From Deltaproteobacteria bacterium (GTDB lineage Bacteria > Myxococcota_A > UBA9042), in the NCBI GenBank assembly GCA_020632665.1, contig JACKFC010000007.1, forward strand, positions 62,001-126,000: DNA of 64,000 nt. The letters are read 5' to 3'. A program made the translations under genes and the position numbers. The notes below the pieces were generated by a model, which was given only the letters and a program-made list of their open reading frames with translations, was not told where the DNA came from and ran no database searches. The stretch's first letter is position 1; the number at the start of each line of letters is the position of its first letter. Below are positions 29,251-36,877 of the stretch, one piece after another.

Positions 29251-29275
29251 CGCACAGGTGTCCGACACCCGTGCG
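29251..29275 (-). repeat. REP-like 25-bp palindrome, copy 6
   Basis: Arm CGCACAGGTGTC, centre C, arm GACACCCGTGCG; opposite orientation to copy 5, giving a BIME-like unit (29216-29275). Confidence 0.87.
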
Positions 29276-29387
29276 ACTCGCGACGAACGACTGCGATTCG
29301 CGGACATGCCTCGACTCGCCTCGCCTGAAGACGCCCGGTCTGTTAGAATCCGTGGCCGGCCGACACGGCCTACGAGGAGAAGTTGAG

Positions 29388-31046
29388 ATGCACGATCTGC
29401 GGACGCCGAGCGTGGTCTTGGTGGCGGTCGATTCGCCCTGGAAAGATACCGGCGGAACGTTCTACCCGTTCAGCTACGGCGTCGAGACGCTCCGCGCGTC
29501 GCTGCGGAGCGATCCGTCGCTGGCGGACGTCGGGGTGGCGCTCGTCGACCTCGAGGCCACCCAGGCCGAAGCCTTCTTCGACGCGGTGATGGCGCACCGG
29601 CCGACGCTGGTGGCGCTCTCGACCTACATCTGGTCCCTGCCAGTCTACCGCGGCTTGGTCAGCCAGATCCGCCGACACGACCCATCAATCCAGATTGTCG
29701 CCGGTGGTCCCGCGGCGCGTCGTTCGGTCTTCGATCTGGCCCCGTGGCAGGGCCTACGCGACAACCTCGACGCGGTGGTACCTGGCGAAGGGGAAGGCGT
29801 GATTCGCGAATTGGCGCGGCACCATCGCGAACCGAATTGGAAGGCCGGGATCGCGGGCCTGGAGTGGTGGACCGGGAGCGATTGGCATCGCAACCTGCCG
29901 GCACCACGGCCTGATATCGACGCCTACCCCTCACCCTACGAGCTCGGCTTGAGCCCGCGCGGGATGACCGGCTACATCGAGACCTTCCGCGGCTGCCCGA
30001 TCCACTGCGCTTTCTGCCAGTGGGGCGAGCAGAACGCCGACCGCGTCCACTCCGTCGACTACCTGGTGCGCCACCTCGAAGGCCTGTGCGACGCCGAGGT
30101 CTACAACGTCTACTTCCTCGACGCCGCGTTCAACCTGCAGAACCGCGCCTTTCGCAACGTGGTCGAGGCGGAGCGACAGGTTGGCTTGCTGAAGGACAAG
30201 ACGGTATTCGGCCACCTCTACCCGACCTATCTGCAGGAGTCGCACCTCGAGTTTTTCGACTCGATCGGCCGCGTGCACGCTGCGGTTGGCATCCAGAGCT
30301 TTGACGAGGAGGTGCTCAAGCGGATGGGCCGCCCCTTCGACATGCGCAAATTCCACCGCACGTTGGGGATGATGAAGGGCAGGCTCAAGGTCGAATTCGA
30401 GCTGATCTTCGGCCTGCCGGGCGACAATCCGGACTCGTTCCTGCGGACGCTCGACACCGCCATCGAATACGGCGACGCGATCAAGGTTTTTCAATGCCTC
30501 GCTTTGCCGGACGCGCTGCTCGAGCGCGCCGACGCGATGCAGATCGAGTTCGACCCCGAGACGTTCTCGGTCGAGTCGGCGATGGGCTGGACGCGGGCAG
30601 ATTGGGAGCGGACGTATGAGAAGGTCCTGCGCCGCACCGAAGAATTCGAGGAGCGCGTGCAGCACTTCGATTGGCTCGGATTCGTCTGCAATCCGGACGG
30701 AAATGCCTCCCCCGACCGCCAGCAACACATCCGCCCGATACCGATCCCGGCCCTCGAGATCGACGGGCTCCCGGGCGCAGTCGACGCGGTCGCGAAGGGC
30801 TGGAGCTTCGATGGCGCGCGGCAAGATGGAACGCGCGTGCTCTTCGACCTCCACGGCCCGAAGGGCACCGTCGAGCTACAGGTCGAGCGGCAGACGCCGG
30901 AATCACGCTTTTTCCACGCTCGGGATGGACTGGTCTATTCCTACCGAGGCAAGGTCGGCCAGACCGAAGCGCCCGATCTGTTGCGCGTCATCGAGACGCT
31001 GCACGATCACGCCCGCGGCATCGTCCTGGCCGAGGTGAGCACATGA
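29388..31046 (+). CDS. B12-binding-type radical SAM enzyme
   Basis: 552 residues from ATG 29388, with AGGAG 9 bases upstream. The N-terminal ~170 residues have the Rossmann-like arrangement of cobalamin-binding domains (TLVALSTYIWSLP, IVAGGPAARR), but a clear DxHxxG motif is not seen. The radical SAM core has Cys203, Cys207 and Cys210 in GCPIHCAFC, which ligate the 4Fe-4S cluster, then GIQSFDEEVLKRMGRP and LIFGLPGDNPDSF. A ~130-residue C-terminal domain resembles DUF4080. It faces the five-gene minus-strand cluster ending at 31211 and is probably part of the same pathway. The modification performed is unknown. Confidence 0.87.
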   Translation: MHDLRTPSVVLVAVDSPWKDTGGTFYPFSYGVETLRASLRSDPSLADVGVALVDLEATQAEAFFDAVMAHRPTLVALSTYIWSLPVYRGLVSQIRRHDPSIQIVAGGPAARRSVFDLAPWQGLRDNLDAVVPGEGEGVIRELARHHREPNWKAGIAGLEWWTGSDWHRNLPAPRPDIDAYPSPYELGLSPRGMTGYIETFRGCPIHCAFCQWGEQNADRVHSVDYLVRHLEGLCDAEVYNVYFLDAAFNLQNRAFRNVVEAERQVGLLKDKTVFGHLYPTYLQESHLEFFDSIGRVHAAVGIQSFDEEVLKRMGRPFDMRKFHRTLGMMKGRLKVEFELIFGLPGDNPDSFLRTLDTAIEYGDAIKVFQCLALPDALLERADAMQIEFDPETFSVESAMGWTRADWERTYEKVLRRTEEFEERVQHFDWLGFVCNPDGNASPDRQQHIRPIPIPALEIDGLPGAVDAVAKGWSFDGARQDGTRVLFDLHGPKGTVELQVERQTPESRFFHARDGLVYSYRGKVGQTEAPDLLRVIETLHDHARGIVLAEVST

Positions 31047-31104
31047 CCGACCCGCGCGTCGCCGACGGCTAGCCGACACCACGACGCGGCTCGTGGAGGG
31101 GGAA

Positions 31105-31153
31105 GGTTCGCGAGAACCACGCTTCTCGCGACCTGGGGGCGCCTAGCCCCCCA
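31105..31153. other. Two consecutive hairpins in the convergent intergenic region
   Basis: GGTTCGCGAGAA (31105-31116) pairs with TTCTCGCGACC (31123-31133), with one bulge. TGGGGG (31134-31139) pairs with CCCCCA (31148-31153). They precede the terminator hairpin, so three hairpins sit within about 110 bp between convergent genes. Confidence 0.55.
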
Positions 31154-31164
31154 GAGAACAGAAG

Positions 31165-31212
31165 AGAGACTCGGCCAGAAAATGCGAAACTGCATTTTCT
31201 TTTCGCGTCTCT
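31165..31212 (+). terminator. Probable intrinsic terminator between convergent radical SAM genes
   Basis: AGAAAATGC (31177-31185) and GCATTTTCT (31192-31200) form a 9-bp stem with a 6-base loop, followed by TTT on the plus strand. An outer stem AGAGAC/GTCTCT (31165-31170, 31207-31212) extends it. It fits termination of the plus-strand B12 radical SAM gene. Confidence 0.6.
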
Positions 31213-32581
31213 AGTCGGGCCGCACCGGCGGCTGCCGACGGAATGCCTCGGCCCCCACCAATCCCTTGCGCTCGTCGAGCATCAGCTCCCCCTTGTCGCG
31301 CGCGGTGATCTGCTGGACGGCCACGCGCAGCACGGCCGAGAGTTGGGCTCGCTCGCTGGCGGCGTCTGCGTTCGGCGCGACTTCGAGCGAGCGGTAGGCC
31401 AAATCGAAGCTCTGAGTCCGGGCCAAGGCGGGTCGGTCGTCGCTGCGACGGTTCAACATCAGATCGACGCTCGAACCGGCCGGCGTGCGGAAACGGAAGG
31501 TGCAGCGGCGACGGTCGAGCATCAACGCCTCGAGGACCACGCCCTCCGCTTCGGCGACACCCTCGACCAACGCGGCCCAATCGGGGTGGTGCGCGATGGG
31601 ATGACTTCCGCCGCGAAGCGGGTCGTCGGAACCCACGGAGGCACCGTCGATCGGCTCCTGCCACGGCGTGGTCCGCGGAACCGGGACCAGGGTCGCGCGG
31701 TCCCAGCCGAATTTCTCGATGTAGGGATGGGTCAAGCCGAGGCAGGACTCTGCGTGTTCGCACTTCGCCTCCCAGATGCAGGCAAACCGCGGGTAGATCT
31801 CGTAGAAGCCCTCGACGATGACGACATCGGGCTGGGTGTTGTCGAGCAGGTGACCGTATTCGCCCAGCAAGCAGCGCGGCACGTACTTCACCAGGGCGCG
31901 GAGGCCGAGTTCGTCCGCGCGACGCAGCGCGCCCCGCATCGCCGGGCCGAGCCGCTGCATCGGCACCAGCAGGTCGCGCTCGTCGCCGTAATCCTCCATC
32001 GGGAGGTAGTTCCAGAATTCCATCCGCGCCGGCTCGAGCGGCGCGACCGTCTCGACCAATTCGGTGAGCGTGTCGGCGTTCATCGTCGTCAGGACGGTAT
32101 TGGTCATCAACACCGCGCCGAGCTCCTTGACGTTCTGCATCCCCCGCCAAGCCTCGTCGAAGGACCCCTCGCGCTGCGAGGTATAGTCCTGGACTTCGGC
32201 GTTGTGGCCGTGCAGCGAGACGAAGAACTCGTCGATCCCATGGGCGACGAATTCCTTGGCGCGCTCCATGTCAGCCAGCCGACGACCGTTGGTCTGCACG
32301 CGGATGTGGTCGAAACCACCGTGCTCGCGAGCATAGTCGACGTATTGCAGCAGCTTCTTCTCCAGCGTGACCTCACCGCCGGTGAACGTGACGCGGCGAT
32401 AGCGCGGCGCTTTGCCGTTGTCGTCGACGGCCTGCTTGAAGCGATCGAAGGAGACGCCGCGGAAGAGGTTCATCCCCTCCTGCACGATGCAGAACCTGCA
32501 CGCGCTATGGCAGTGGAAGTCGACGGTGACGGTCAGATCTTCGAAGCGTGTGGGCTCGAAGCGCCCCTTGTAGCTCTGCAT
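31211..32581 (-). CDS. Radical SAM protein
   Basis: 456 residues from ATG 32581; AGGAGGG lies upstream and overlaps the previous gene's stop. The cluster motif comes early: Cys24, Cys28 and Cys31 in HCHSACRFC, followed by VTFTGGEVTL (SAM-binding GGE) and VQTNGRRL. A Cys group near residues 250-265 (CIWEAKCEHAESC) may hold an auxiliary iron-sulfur cluster, as in SPASM or Twitch-type enzymes. The C-terminal ~130 residues are unlike anything I know. It is the last gene of a tight operon with a second radical SAM gene, an oxygenase and two unknowns. Confidence 0.86.
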   Translation of the reverse strand: MQSYKGRFEPTRFEDLTVTVDFHCHSACRFCIVQEGMNLFRGVSFDRFKQAVDDNGKAPRYRRVTFTGGEVTLEKKLLQYVDYAREHGGFDHIRVQTNGRRLADMERAKEFVAHGIDEFFVSLHGHNAEVQDYTSQREGSFDEAWRGMQNVKELGAVLMTNTVLTTMNADTLTELVETVAPLEPARMEFWNYLPMEDYGDERDLLVPMQRLGPAMRGALRRADELGLRALVKYVPRCLLGEYGHLLDNTQPDVVIVEGFYEIYPRFACIWEAKCEHAESCLGLTHPYIEKFGWDRATLVPVPRTTPWQEPIDGASVGSDDPLRGGSHPIAHHPDWAALVEGVAEAEGVVLEALMLDRRRCTFRFRTPAGSSVDLMLNRRSDDRPALARTQSFDLAYRSLEVAPNADAASERAQLSAVLRVAVQQITARDKGELMLDERKGLVGAEAFRRQPPVRPD

Positions 32582-32594
32582 CGCGCCTGCCCTC

Positions 32595-33518
32595 CTAGAG
32601 CGTCCCGTAGAAGCTGGTCTTGGGGTAGTCGATGCCGCCCTGGCCGTCGGGCTGGTAGTCGATCCCGACGTCGAAGTAGAGGTGATCGAACGCGTCACCA
32701 TGCTCGCGAACGAAGCGTCGGAGCGCCAGCGGATAGTCGAAGCGGCGCAAGAATTCGGCGAGTTGGTCGATATCGATGCCCGAAAAGTAGATCCCGTCGC
32801 GCAGCCGCTTCTTCGCCACGCACACGCGACGGCAGGCGAAGTAATTCGGGATCAGGACCTTCGCGAGCAGGGTTGGGTCGGCCTCGTAGTCGACCCACAT
32901 GCTGCTGGTCAGCAGGGGCAGGACGGTGTCGATCTCTCGCTTCGGCTCGAGGAATCGATAGTAGTTCTCGAATTCAGCCGGACGGTCTGCGTAGACCTTG
33001 TAGCTCCGGCCCTCGTGCAGCTCGCTGCCGGTCAGGTAGAGGTTCAACTCGTCGATCTGGCCGCGGCCGAGGATGCCGGCGTCGAGGTCGAAGCTGACCA
33101 TCATGTACGGGATCGACTCGCGCACCGCCGGGCGCAGGTCGAGCCAAGGCGCGAGCGTCTCGCGCAATCCGGCGACCGTGGCCTTGGGGTCTTCCTTGCG
33201 CGGATCGTAGATGTAGAACTCCCAGAACATGCGGATGCCGTTGTTCTTCGCCCCCCAGACGACCATGTCGCGGCCGAGCGAACGCTGCAGCGCGAGGAGC
33301 GGCGGTCGGGCTTGCTCGAGCAGACCCGCCTCGTCGAGCGTCTGCCAGAGCAGGTTCTCGCCGCGCAACTTGCCGCGTGGCGAGCGCCGGGGCTGGTAGG
33401 GCTGCAGGCAGTAGTCGAAATAGCGATCGCCCGGCTCGCTCCGCAGCAGCTCGAAATTCAGCGGCTTCGCGGGTGCTTCGGCTTCCGCGCGGAATGCGGC
33501 ATCAATGGGCGACGACAT
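32595..33518 (-). CDS. Unknown protein of the radical SAM cluster (A)
   Basis: 307 residues; its start overlaps the end of the preceding unknown gene by 17 bp. No domain recognised. Aromatic-rich beta-strand segments dominate (IRMFWEFYIYDP, IDELNLYLTGSE, GIYFSGIDIDQ, FDHLYFDVGIDY) and the chain ends in YPKTSFYGTL. There is no signal peptide, membrane helix or catalytic Cys pattern. The strand-rich layout with charged residues inside a barrel recalls ABBA prenyltransferases, but this is a weak impression rather than a match. The tight position before a radical SAM gene makes a biosynthetic role likely. Confidence 0.72.
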   Translation of the reverse strand: MSSPIDAAFRAEAEAPAKPLNFELLRSEPGDRYFDYCLQPYQPRRSPRGKLRGENLLWQTLDEAGLLEQARPPLLALQRSLGRDMVVWGAKNNGIRMFWEFYIYDPRKEDPKATVAGLRETLAPWLDLRPAVRESIPYMMVSFDLDAGILGRGQIDELNLYLTGSELHEGRSYKVYADRPAEFENYYRFLEPKREIDTVLPLLTSSMWVDYEADPTLLAKVLIPNYFACRRVCVAKKRLRDGIYFSGIDIDQLAEFLRRFDYPLALRRFVREHGDAFDHLYFDVGIDYQPDGQGGIDYPKTSFYGTL

Positions 33519-34530
33519 CGAATCCCTCCGGTGGCTGTGGCCACGTCCACTCCGCCGCGCCTTGCGCCACGCGGGCCGCTGCCCAAGCCATCACCGTGGC
33601 GACCTCGTCCTGGCGCGGCTCGCCTGCACGGACGCGATAGGACAACGCGTGCTCTCCGGCGACGCAGTAGGCCTGTTCGCGGCCCGAACGCGGCGCGACG
33701 AAGATGCCGAGCTCGCCGCCGGGCGTTCGCACGCAAACCACCGGGTCGAGGCTCCACAGCGGCCTACCCTGCCCGAGCGGCTTGACGTACGCCACCCACG
33801 ACGCGCCGTCCTGCGCGAACCCGACCGAGCGGACCTGCTCCCAGGGGAATGGAATCGCAGCGGAAAATGCCGCTTCATCCCAGCCTGGAAGGGCGTGCAA
33901 CAGGGCGCGACCGTGGTCCGCGTCGGTCGGTGCGAGGAAGACCGCGCGGCCGCTGATGCCGCCATCCTCGCCGATATCGGCGCTCTGCACGACTCCGGCG
34001 AGGGGTTGGCCGGCGGCGAGCCGATGTAGCACCGCGGGAGCATCCTCGGGCAACGCCGGCAGCTGGAAGTACGCCTTGCGCTCGACCCGAACCTGATCGC
34101 CACCGATGCGACCGACGTTGATACCGAGCACGTGCGGCGCCCCGCGCAGGCCGAGGGCGTGCGCGATGCGCTGCCGCACCATGCGTGAGGCGTCCGAGAG
34201 GTTGAGGTAGAGCTTGGCGACCGGCCGCTCGCGGCCGCGGTCCCATCCGGCGATGACGGGCGCGTCAGCAGCGACCCGAAGCAAGCGCTGTGCTGGCTCG
34301 ATCGGCATGCCCAGAGCGGCGAAGAGGGGCTCCACGAGAGCGGGTCGTGCTTGCTCGATCATCATCCGGCCACCCTCGAAGCGGCCATTGCGGAAGCGAG
34401 CCGAAGCCTCGAGCGCGTCGAAGGTCAGACCCTCGCTGGCCAACACCTGCAGCGCAGGCTCACCCCGCGGCCCGAGGCTGCGTTGTAGTGCCGCCAACGC
34501 CTCGGCCCGCGCGCGCGCGCCGTCGCTCAT
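33502..34530 (-). CDS. Unknown protein of the radical SAM cluster (B)
   Basis: 342 residues from ATG 34530, overlapping the oxygenase stop (ATGA). No family recognised. The N-terminal ~100 residues are helical; beta strands follow (PVAKLYLNLSDAS, VRVERKAYFQLPA, GGISGRAVFLAP, ASWVAYVKPLGQ). The alternation resembles unknown protein A next door, so the two may be distant relatives, but I cannot align them by eye. It is soluble, with no signal peptide. Co-translation with the oxygenase suggests a joint step. Confidence 0.72.
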   Translation of the reverse strand: MSDGARARAEALAALQRSLGPRGEPALQVLASEGLTFDALEASARFRNGRFEGGRMMIEQARPALVEPLFAALGMPIEPAQRLLRVAADAPVIAGWDRGRERPVAKLYLNLSDASRMVRQRIAHALGLRGAPHVLGINVGRIGGDQVRVERKAYFQLPALPEDAPAVLHRLAAGQPLAGVVQSADIGEDGGISGRAVFLAPTDADHGRALLHALPGWDEAAFSAAIPFPWEQVRSVGFAQDGASWVAYVKPLGQGRPLWSLDPVVCVRTPGGELGIFVAPRSGREQAYCVAGEHALSYRVRAGEPRQDEVATVMAWAAARVAQGAAEWTWPQPPEGFDVVAH

Positions 34531-35294
34531 CCGGCCGCCAGGGACGTCAGAGGCACCGATGAGAGGCTCGGATCGGCCCACCCTGCCGGGGGCGTATCTC
34601 CTGCGGCGAAGTAGGCACCGACGAAGATGCGCTCGCCGTCGCGCAGCATCGGCATGACCGCGTGCCAGGTGCACTCGTCGATCACGATCATGGTGCCGGC
34701 GGCAGGTCGAATCTCGACGTCGTTCGGCCAGCGCTGCTGATGGATATCGTAGGGTGGGCGACAACTATCGCCGACCCGCCGCGGCATCACCAACACCGGG
34801 CCGCCGTCGGCGTCGACATCGTCGAGATAGAGCAGGGTGAAGATGCGGCGCAGCCGATCGATCTTCGGCCAAACGCCGGCGCGGTATCGCTCCGATTCAT
34901 CGGTGCCGTCGATGTGCGTATGCCACTCGAAGAAAGGCCGTCTGCGATCGGTGACCACGGTGCCCAAGATCTCCAGCCGCGCGTCGGCACCGAGCAACGA
35001 CTGCACGGCCTCGATCAGCTGCGGCGGCAGCACCAGCGGCCGCAGGTCGGGGTATTCGACGAGCAGCCGGTGGATGACGAATCCGGTCGGCGTGATCATG
35101 GCGTTCTCGCCGAACGGGACACTGTCTCTGCTCCACAGTGTTGGCGGAGCGTGGCGTTGAAGGAGTGCACGAATCGCCGACCGGAGCTCGGCGACGCCGA
35201 CCTCATCGGGCGGGCGCACCCATCGCGCCCATCCGTCGGTCAGCACGCTGGCGAGGGCTTCGGTCGCTGTCGTGCTCGGCTGTAGCGTTGTCAT
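34527..35294 (-). CDS. PhyH-type Fe(II)/2-oxoglutarate oxygenase
   Basis: 255 residues from ATG 35294, with AGGAGG 5 bases upstream. The iron triad is complete: HxD in FEWHTHIDGTDE, distal His in ECTWHAVMP, then an Arg in RDGERIFVGAYF for 2-oxoglutarate. The Asp is present, so it is not of the halogenase type (which has Ala or Gly there). The core strand IFTLLYLDDVDADGGPVLVMP fits the jelly-roll. It probably hydroxylates or otherwise oxidises the cluster's substrate. It is encoded 83 bp after the first radical SAM gene. Confidence 0.82.
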   Translation of the reverse strand: MTTLQPSTTATEALASVLTDGWARWVRPPDEVGVAELRSAIRALLQRHAPPTLWSRDSVPFGENAMITPTGFVIHRLLVEYPDLRPLVLPPQLIEAVQSLLGADARLEILGTVVTDRRRPFFEWHTHIDGTDESERYRAGVWPKIDRLRRIFTLLYLDDVDADGGPVLVMPRRVGDSCRPPYDIHQQRWPNDVEIRPAAGTMIVIDECTWHAVMPMLRDGERIFVGAYFAAGDTPPAGWADPSLSSVPLTSLAAG

Positions 35295-35377
35295 GTCGCC
35301 TCCTGCCGCCGATGCGGCGCGACGGGCCAAAATGCTGCGCATCGCGCCGAACCGCGTCAAGCGCGACCGGCATGGGC

Positions 35378-36715
35378 TCAACCTGCGCCGACGTTGCGAC
35401 CGCTGCTGGTTCCGGAGGGTCGCGTCGCGAACGGGACCAGCCCACGCTCACCGTAGCGCTCGAGGTAGGTGTTGCGCGGACCCACGCAGGCATCGCGGAC
35501 GGCGCACCCGACGCAGACAGCGGCGTCACCGCGGGCGCCGAAGTTGGCGTCCGGGATCGCCGCGGCGGCGTCGAGGGCGAAGGCGGAGGGCACCGCGCGC
35601 AACGTGCACAGCGGGAAGCCACAGGGCCCGTCGGCGCGGACCTGAACGCCCGCGGTAGTGAGGATCCCGATGGCCTCCCGCAACGCGCTCTCGACCTCGT
35701 CCAACGGCGCCATCGTCTGCAGCCATTGGTCGCGGTTGAAATAGGCGTTGGGATGCGAGATCGACAACGTCAGCGGGTTCCCTGCGGTTGCTGCAGGGGC
35801 GAGATGGGTCGCGAGATGCGTCGCAGTCTCCCGCAAACGTGCGAGGTTCCGGCGCTCCAGCACCATGTTGAGGCTCACCGTGATCCCGTCGGCGAGGGCC
35901 GCGAGGATGCCCTTCTCGGTGCGCGCGTGGGTGCCGGGGGCACGCGTCATCTCGTCCGAGAGCGCCGGGTCGTGCGAGTGGTAGGAGACCGAGGCATAGC
36001 CCAGCCCGGCGTCGCGCAGCCCCTTGCGCACGTGCGGCTTGGCGAGCTGGATGGCGTTGGTCTGGATGCCGGTCCTCATCCCGAGCGACCGCGCCCGCTC
36101 GAGCAAGGGGAGCAGATGCGGGGAGAGGGTTGGCTCGCCGCCCGAAAGCACGACCAGGGGGACACCCTGCTGGTGCGCCTCGTCGAGCCAGGTTTCGAAC
36201 TGCTGCAGCGGAGGCGAAGGCCATGTGCGGTCCTGCCAGCAGAAGCTGCAGTCCTGGTTGCAGCGGAAGGTCAGCCGCAGCAGCAGCTCTTGCGGACCGA
36301 TGGTCGCGAGCTCGCCCGGTGGAACGGCATGTGCCGCGCGGTGGGCGCGGACAGCAGCGAGAAAGGCGTCCCGTCGGGGATCGCCGGTGCGGTCGAGGGC
36401 GGCCAGGCGGCGCTGCAGCGGCGACGTGAGGCTGGCGAGGTCCTGGGCGCTGGCCATGACCTGCAGCTGCAGCCGATGCGGGGTTCGCGCTTCGCTGGCG
36501 CCGGAGGATTCGCCGAGTCGAAGGCGCAGCGGCGCGTCCGTCGGGCCGATCTCCAACTCCAGCCAAACCCGCTGTTCACGCTCGGGGACGAGGTCGCGGT
36601 GGCGCAGCGCCACCGCGTCCGGCAGGCCGAGCAATGCGCGCAGGGCGTGCTCGACGCCTTGGCTCGTGCCGGGCCGGTACGGACTCAAGGTGGGCGTGGT
36701 GGCGGAGGAAATCAT
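35378..36715 (-). CDS. Radical SAM protein with C-terminal SPASM-like Cys-rich domain
   Basis: 445 residues from ATG 36715. An in-frame extension up to 36856 is open, but it would translate a REP palindrome and lacks a ribosome-binding site. A ~140-residue N-terminal domain precedes the core, where Cys152, Cys156 and Cys159 (RCNQDCSFC) bind the cluster, followed by VVLSGGEPTLSPHLLP and GIQTNAIQ. The C-terminus has two Cys groups (PCGFPLC and VCVGCAVRDAC) typical of SPASM auxiliary 4Fe-4S clusters, which are frequent in peptide-modifying enzymes. It is first in the five-gene operon. No precursor peptide is seen inside the operon, which has almost no spacers. Confidence 0.87.
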   Translation of the reverse strand: MISSATTPTLSPYRPGTSQGVEHALRALLGLPDAVALRHRDLVPEREQRVWLELEIGPTDAPLRLRLGESSGASEARTPHRLQLQVMASAQDLASLTSPLQRRLAALDRTGDPRRDAFLAAVRAHRAAHAVPPGELATIGPQELLLRLTFRCNQDCSFCWQDRTWPSPPLQQFETWLDEAHQQGVPLVVLSGGEPTLSPHLLPLLERARSLGMRTGIQTNAIQLAKPHVRKGLRDAGLGYASVSYHSHDPALSDEMTRAPGTHARTEKGILAALADGITVSLNMVLERRNLARLRETATHLATHLAPAATAGNPLTLSISHPNAYFNRDQWLQTMAPLDEVESALREAIGILTTAGVQVRADGPCGFPLCTLRAVPSAFALDAAAAIPDANFGARGDAAVCVGCAVRDACVGPRNTYLERYGERGLVPFATRPSGTSSGRNVGAG

Positions 36716-36822
36716 GCTGCGTCGGGCTGTTGGCTCGGGCTTCGGAGCGACTGCAAGGTCGCTGACCCCCTGGGGTGTGTCAACGTCCCCAACGGGCACC
36801 GGGACGAGGACGAATCGAACCC

Positions 36823-36847
36823 CGCACGGGTGTCGGACACCTGTGCG
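36823..36847 (+). repeat. REP-like 25-bp palindrome, copy 7
   Basis: Arm CGCACGGGTGTC, centre G, arm GACACCTGTGCG. Direct repeat with copy 8, 4 bp apart, between the TonB receptor stop and the radical SAM operon. Confidence 0.87.
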
Positions 36848-36851
36848 ACTC

Positions 36852-36876
36852 CGCACGGGTGTCGGACACCTGTGCG
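36852..36876 (+). repeat. REP-like 25-bp palindrome, copy 8
   Basis: Identical to copy 7. Its edge is one base from the TonB-receptor stop codon (36878-36880), so it forms the first hairpin of that transcript's 3' region. Confidence 0.87.
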
Positions 36877-36877
36877 A

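Noticed and set aside
31043..31072. A nine-codon frame overlapping the B12 radical SAM stop (ATGA)
   Set aside because: Too short and without a conserved feature; not supported as a precursor peptide.
36716..36856. N-terminal extension of the radical SAM protein through a REP element
   Set aside because: No ribosome-binding site, and the extension translates the palindrome and non-conserved sequence; ATG 36715 gives a normal protein.
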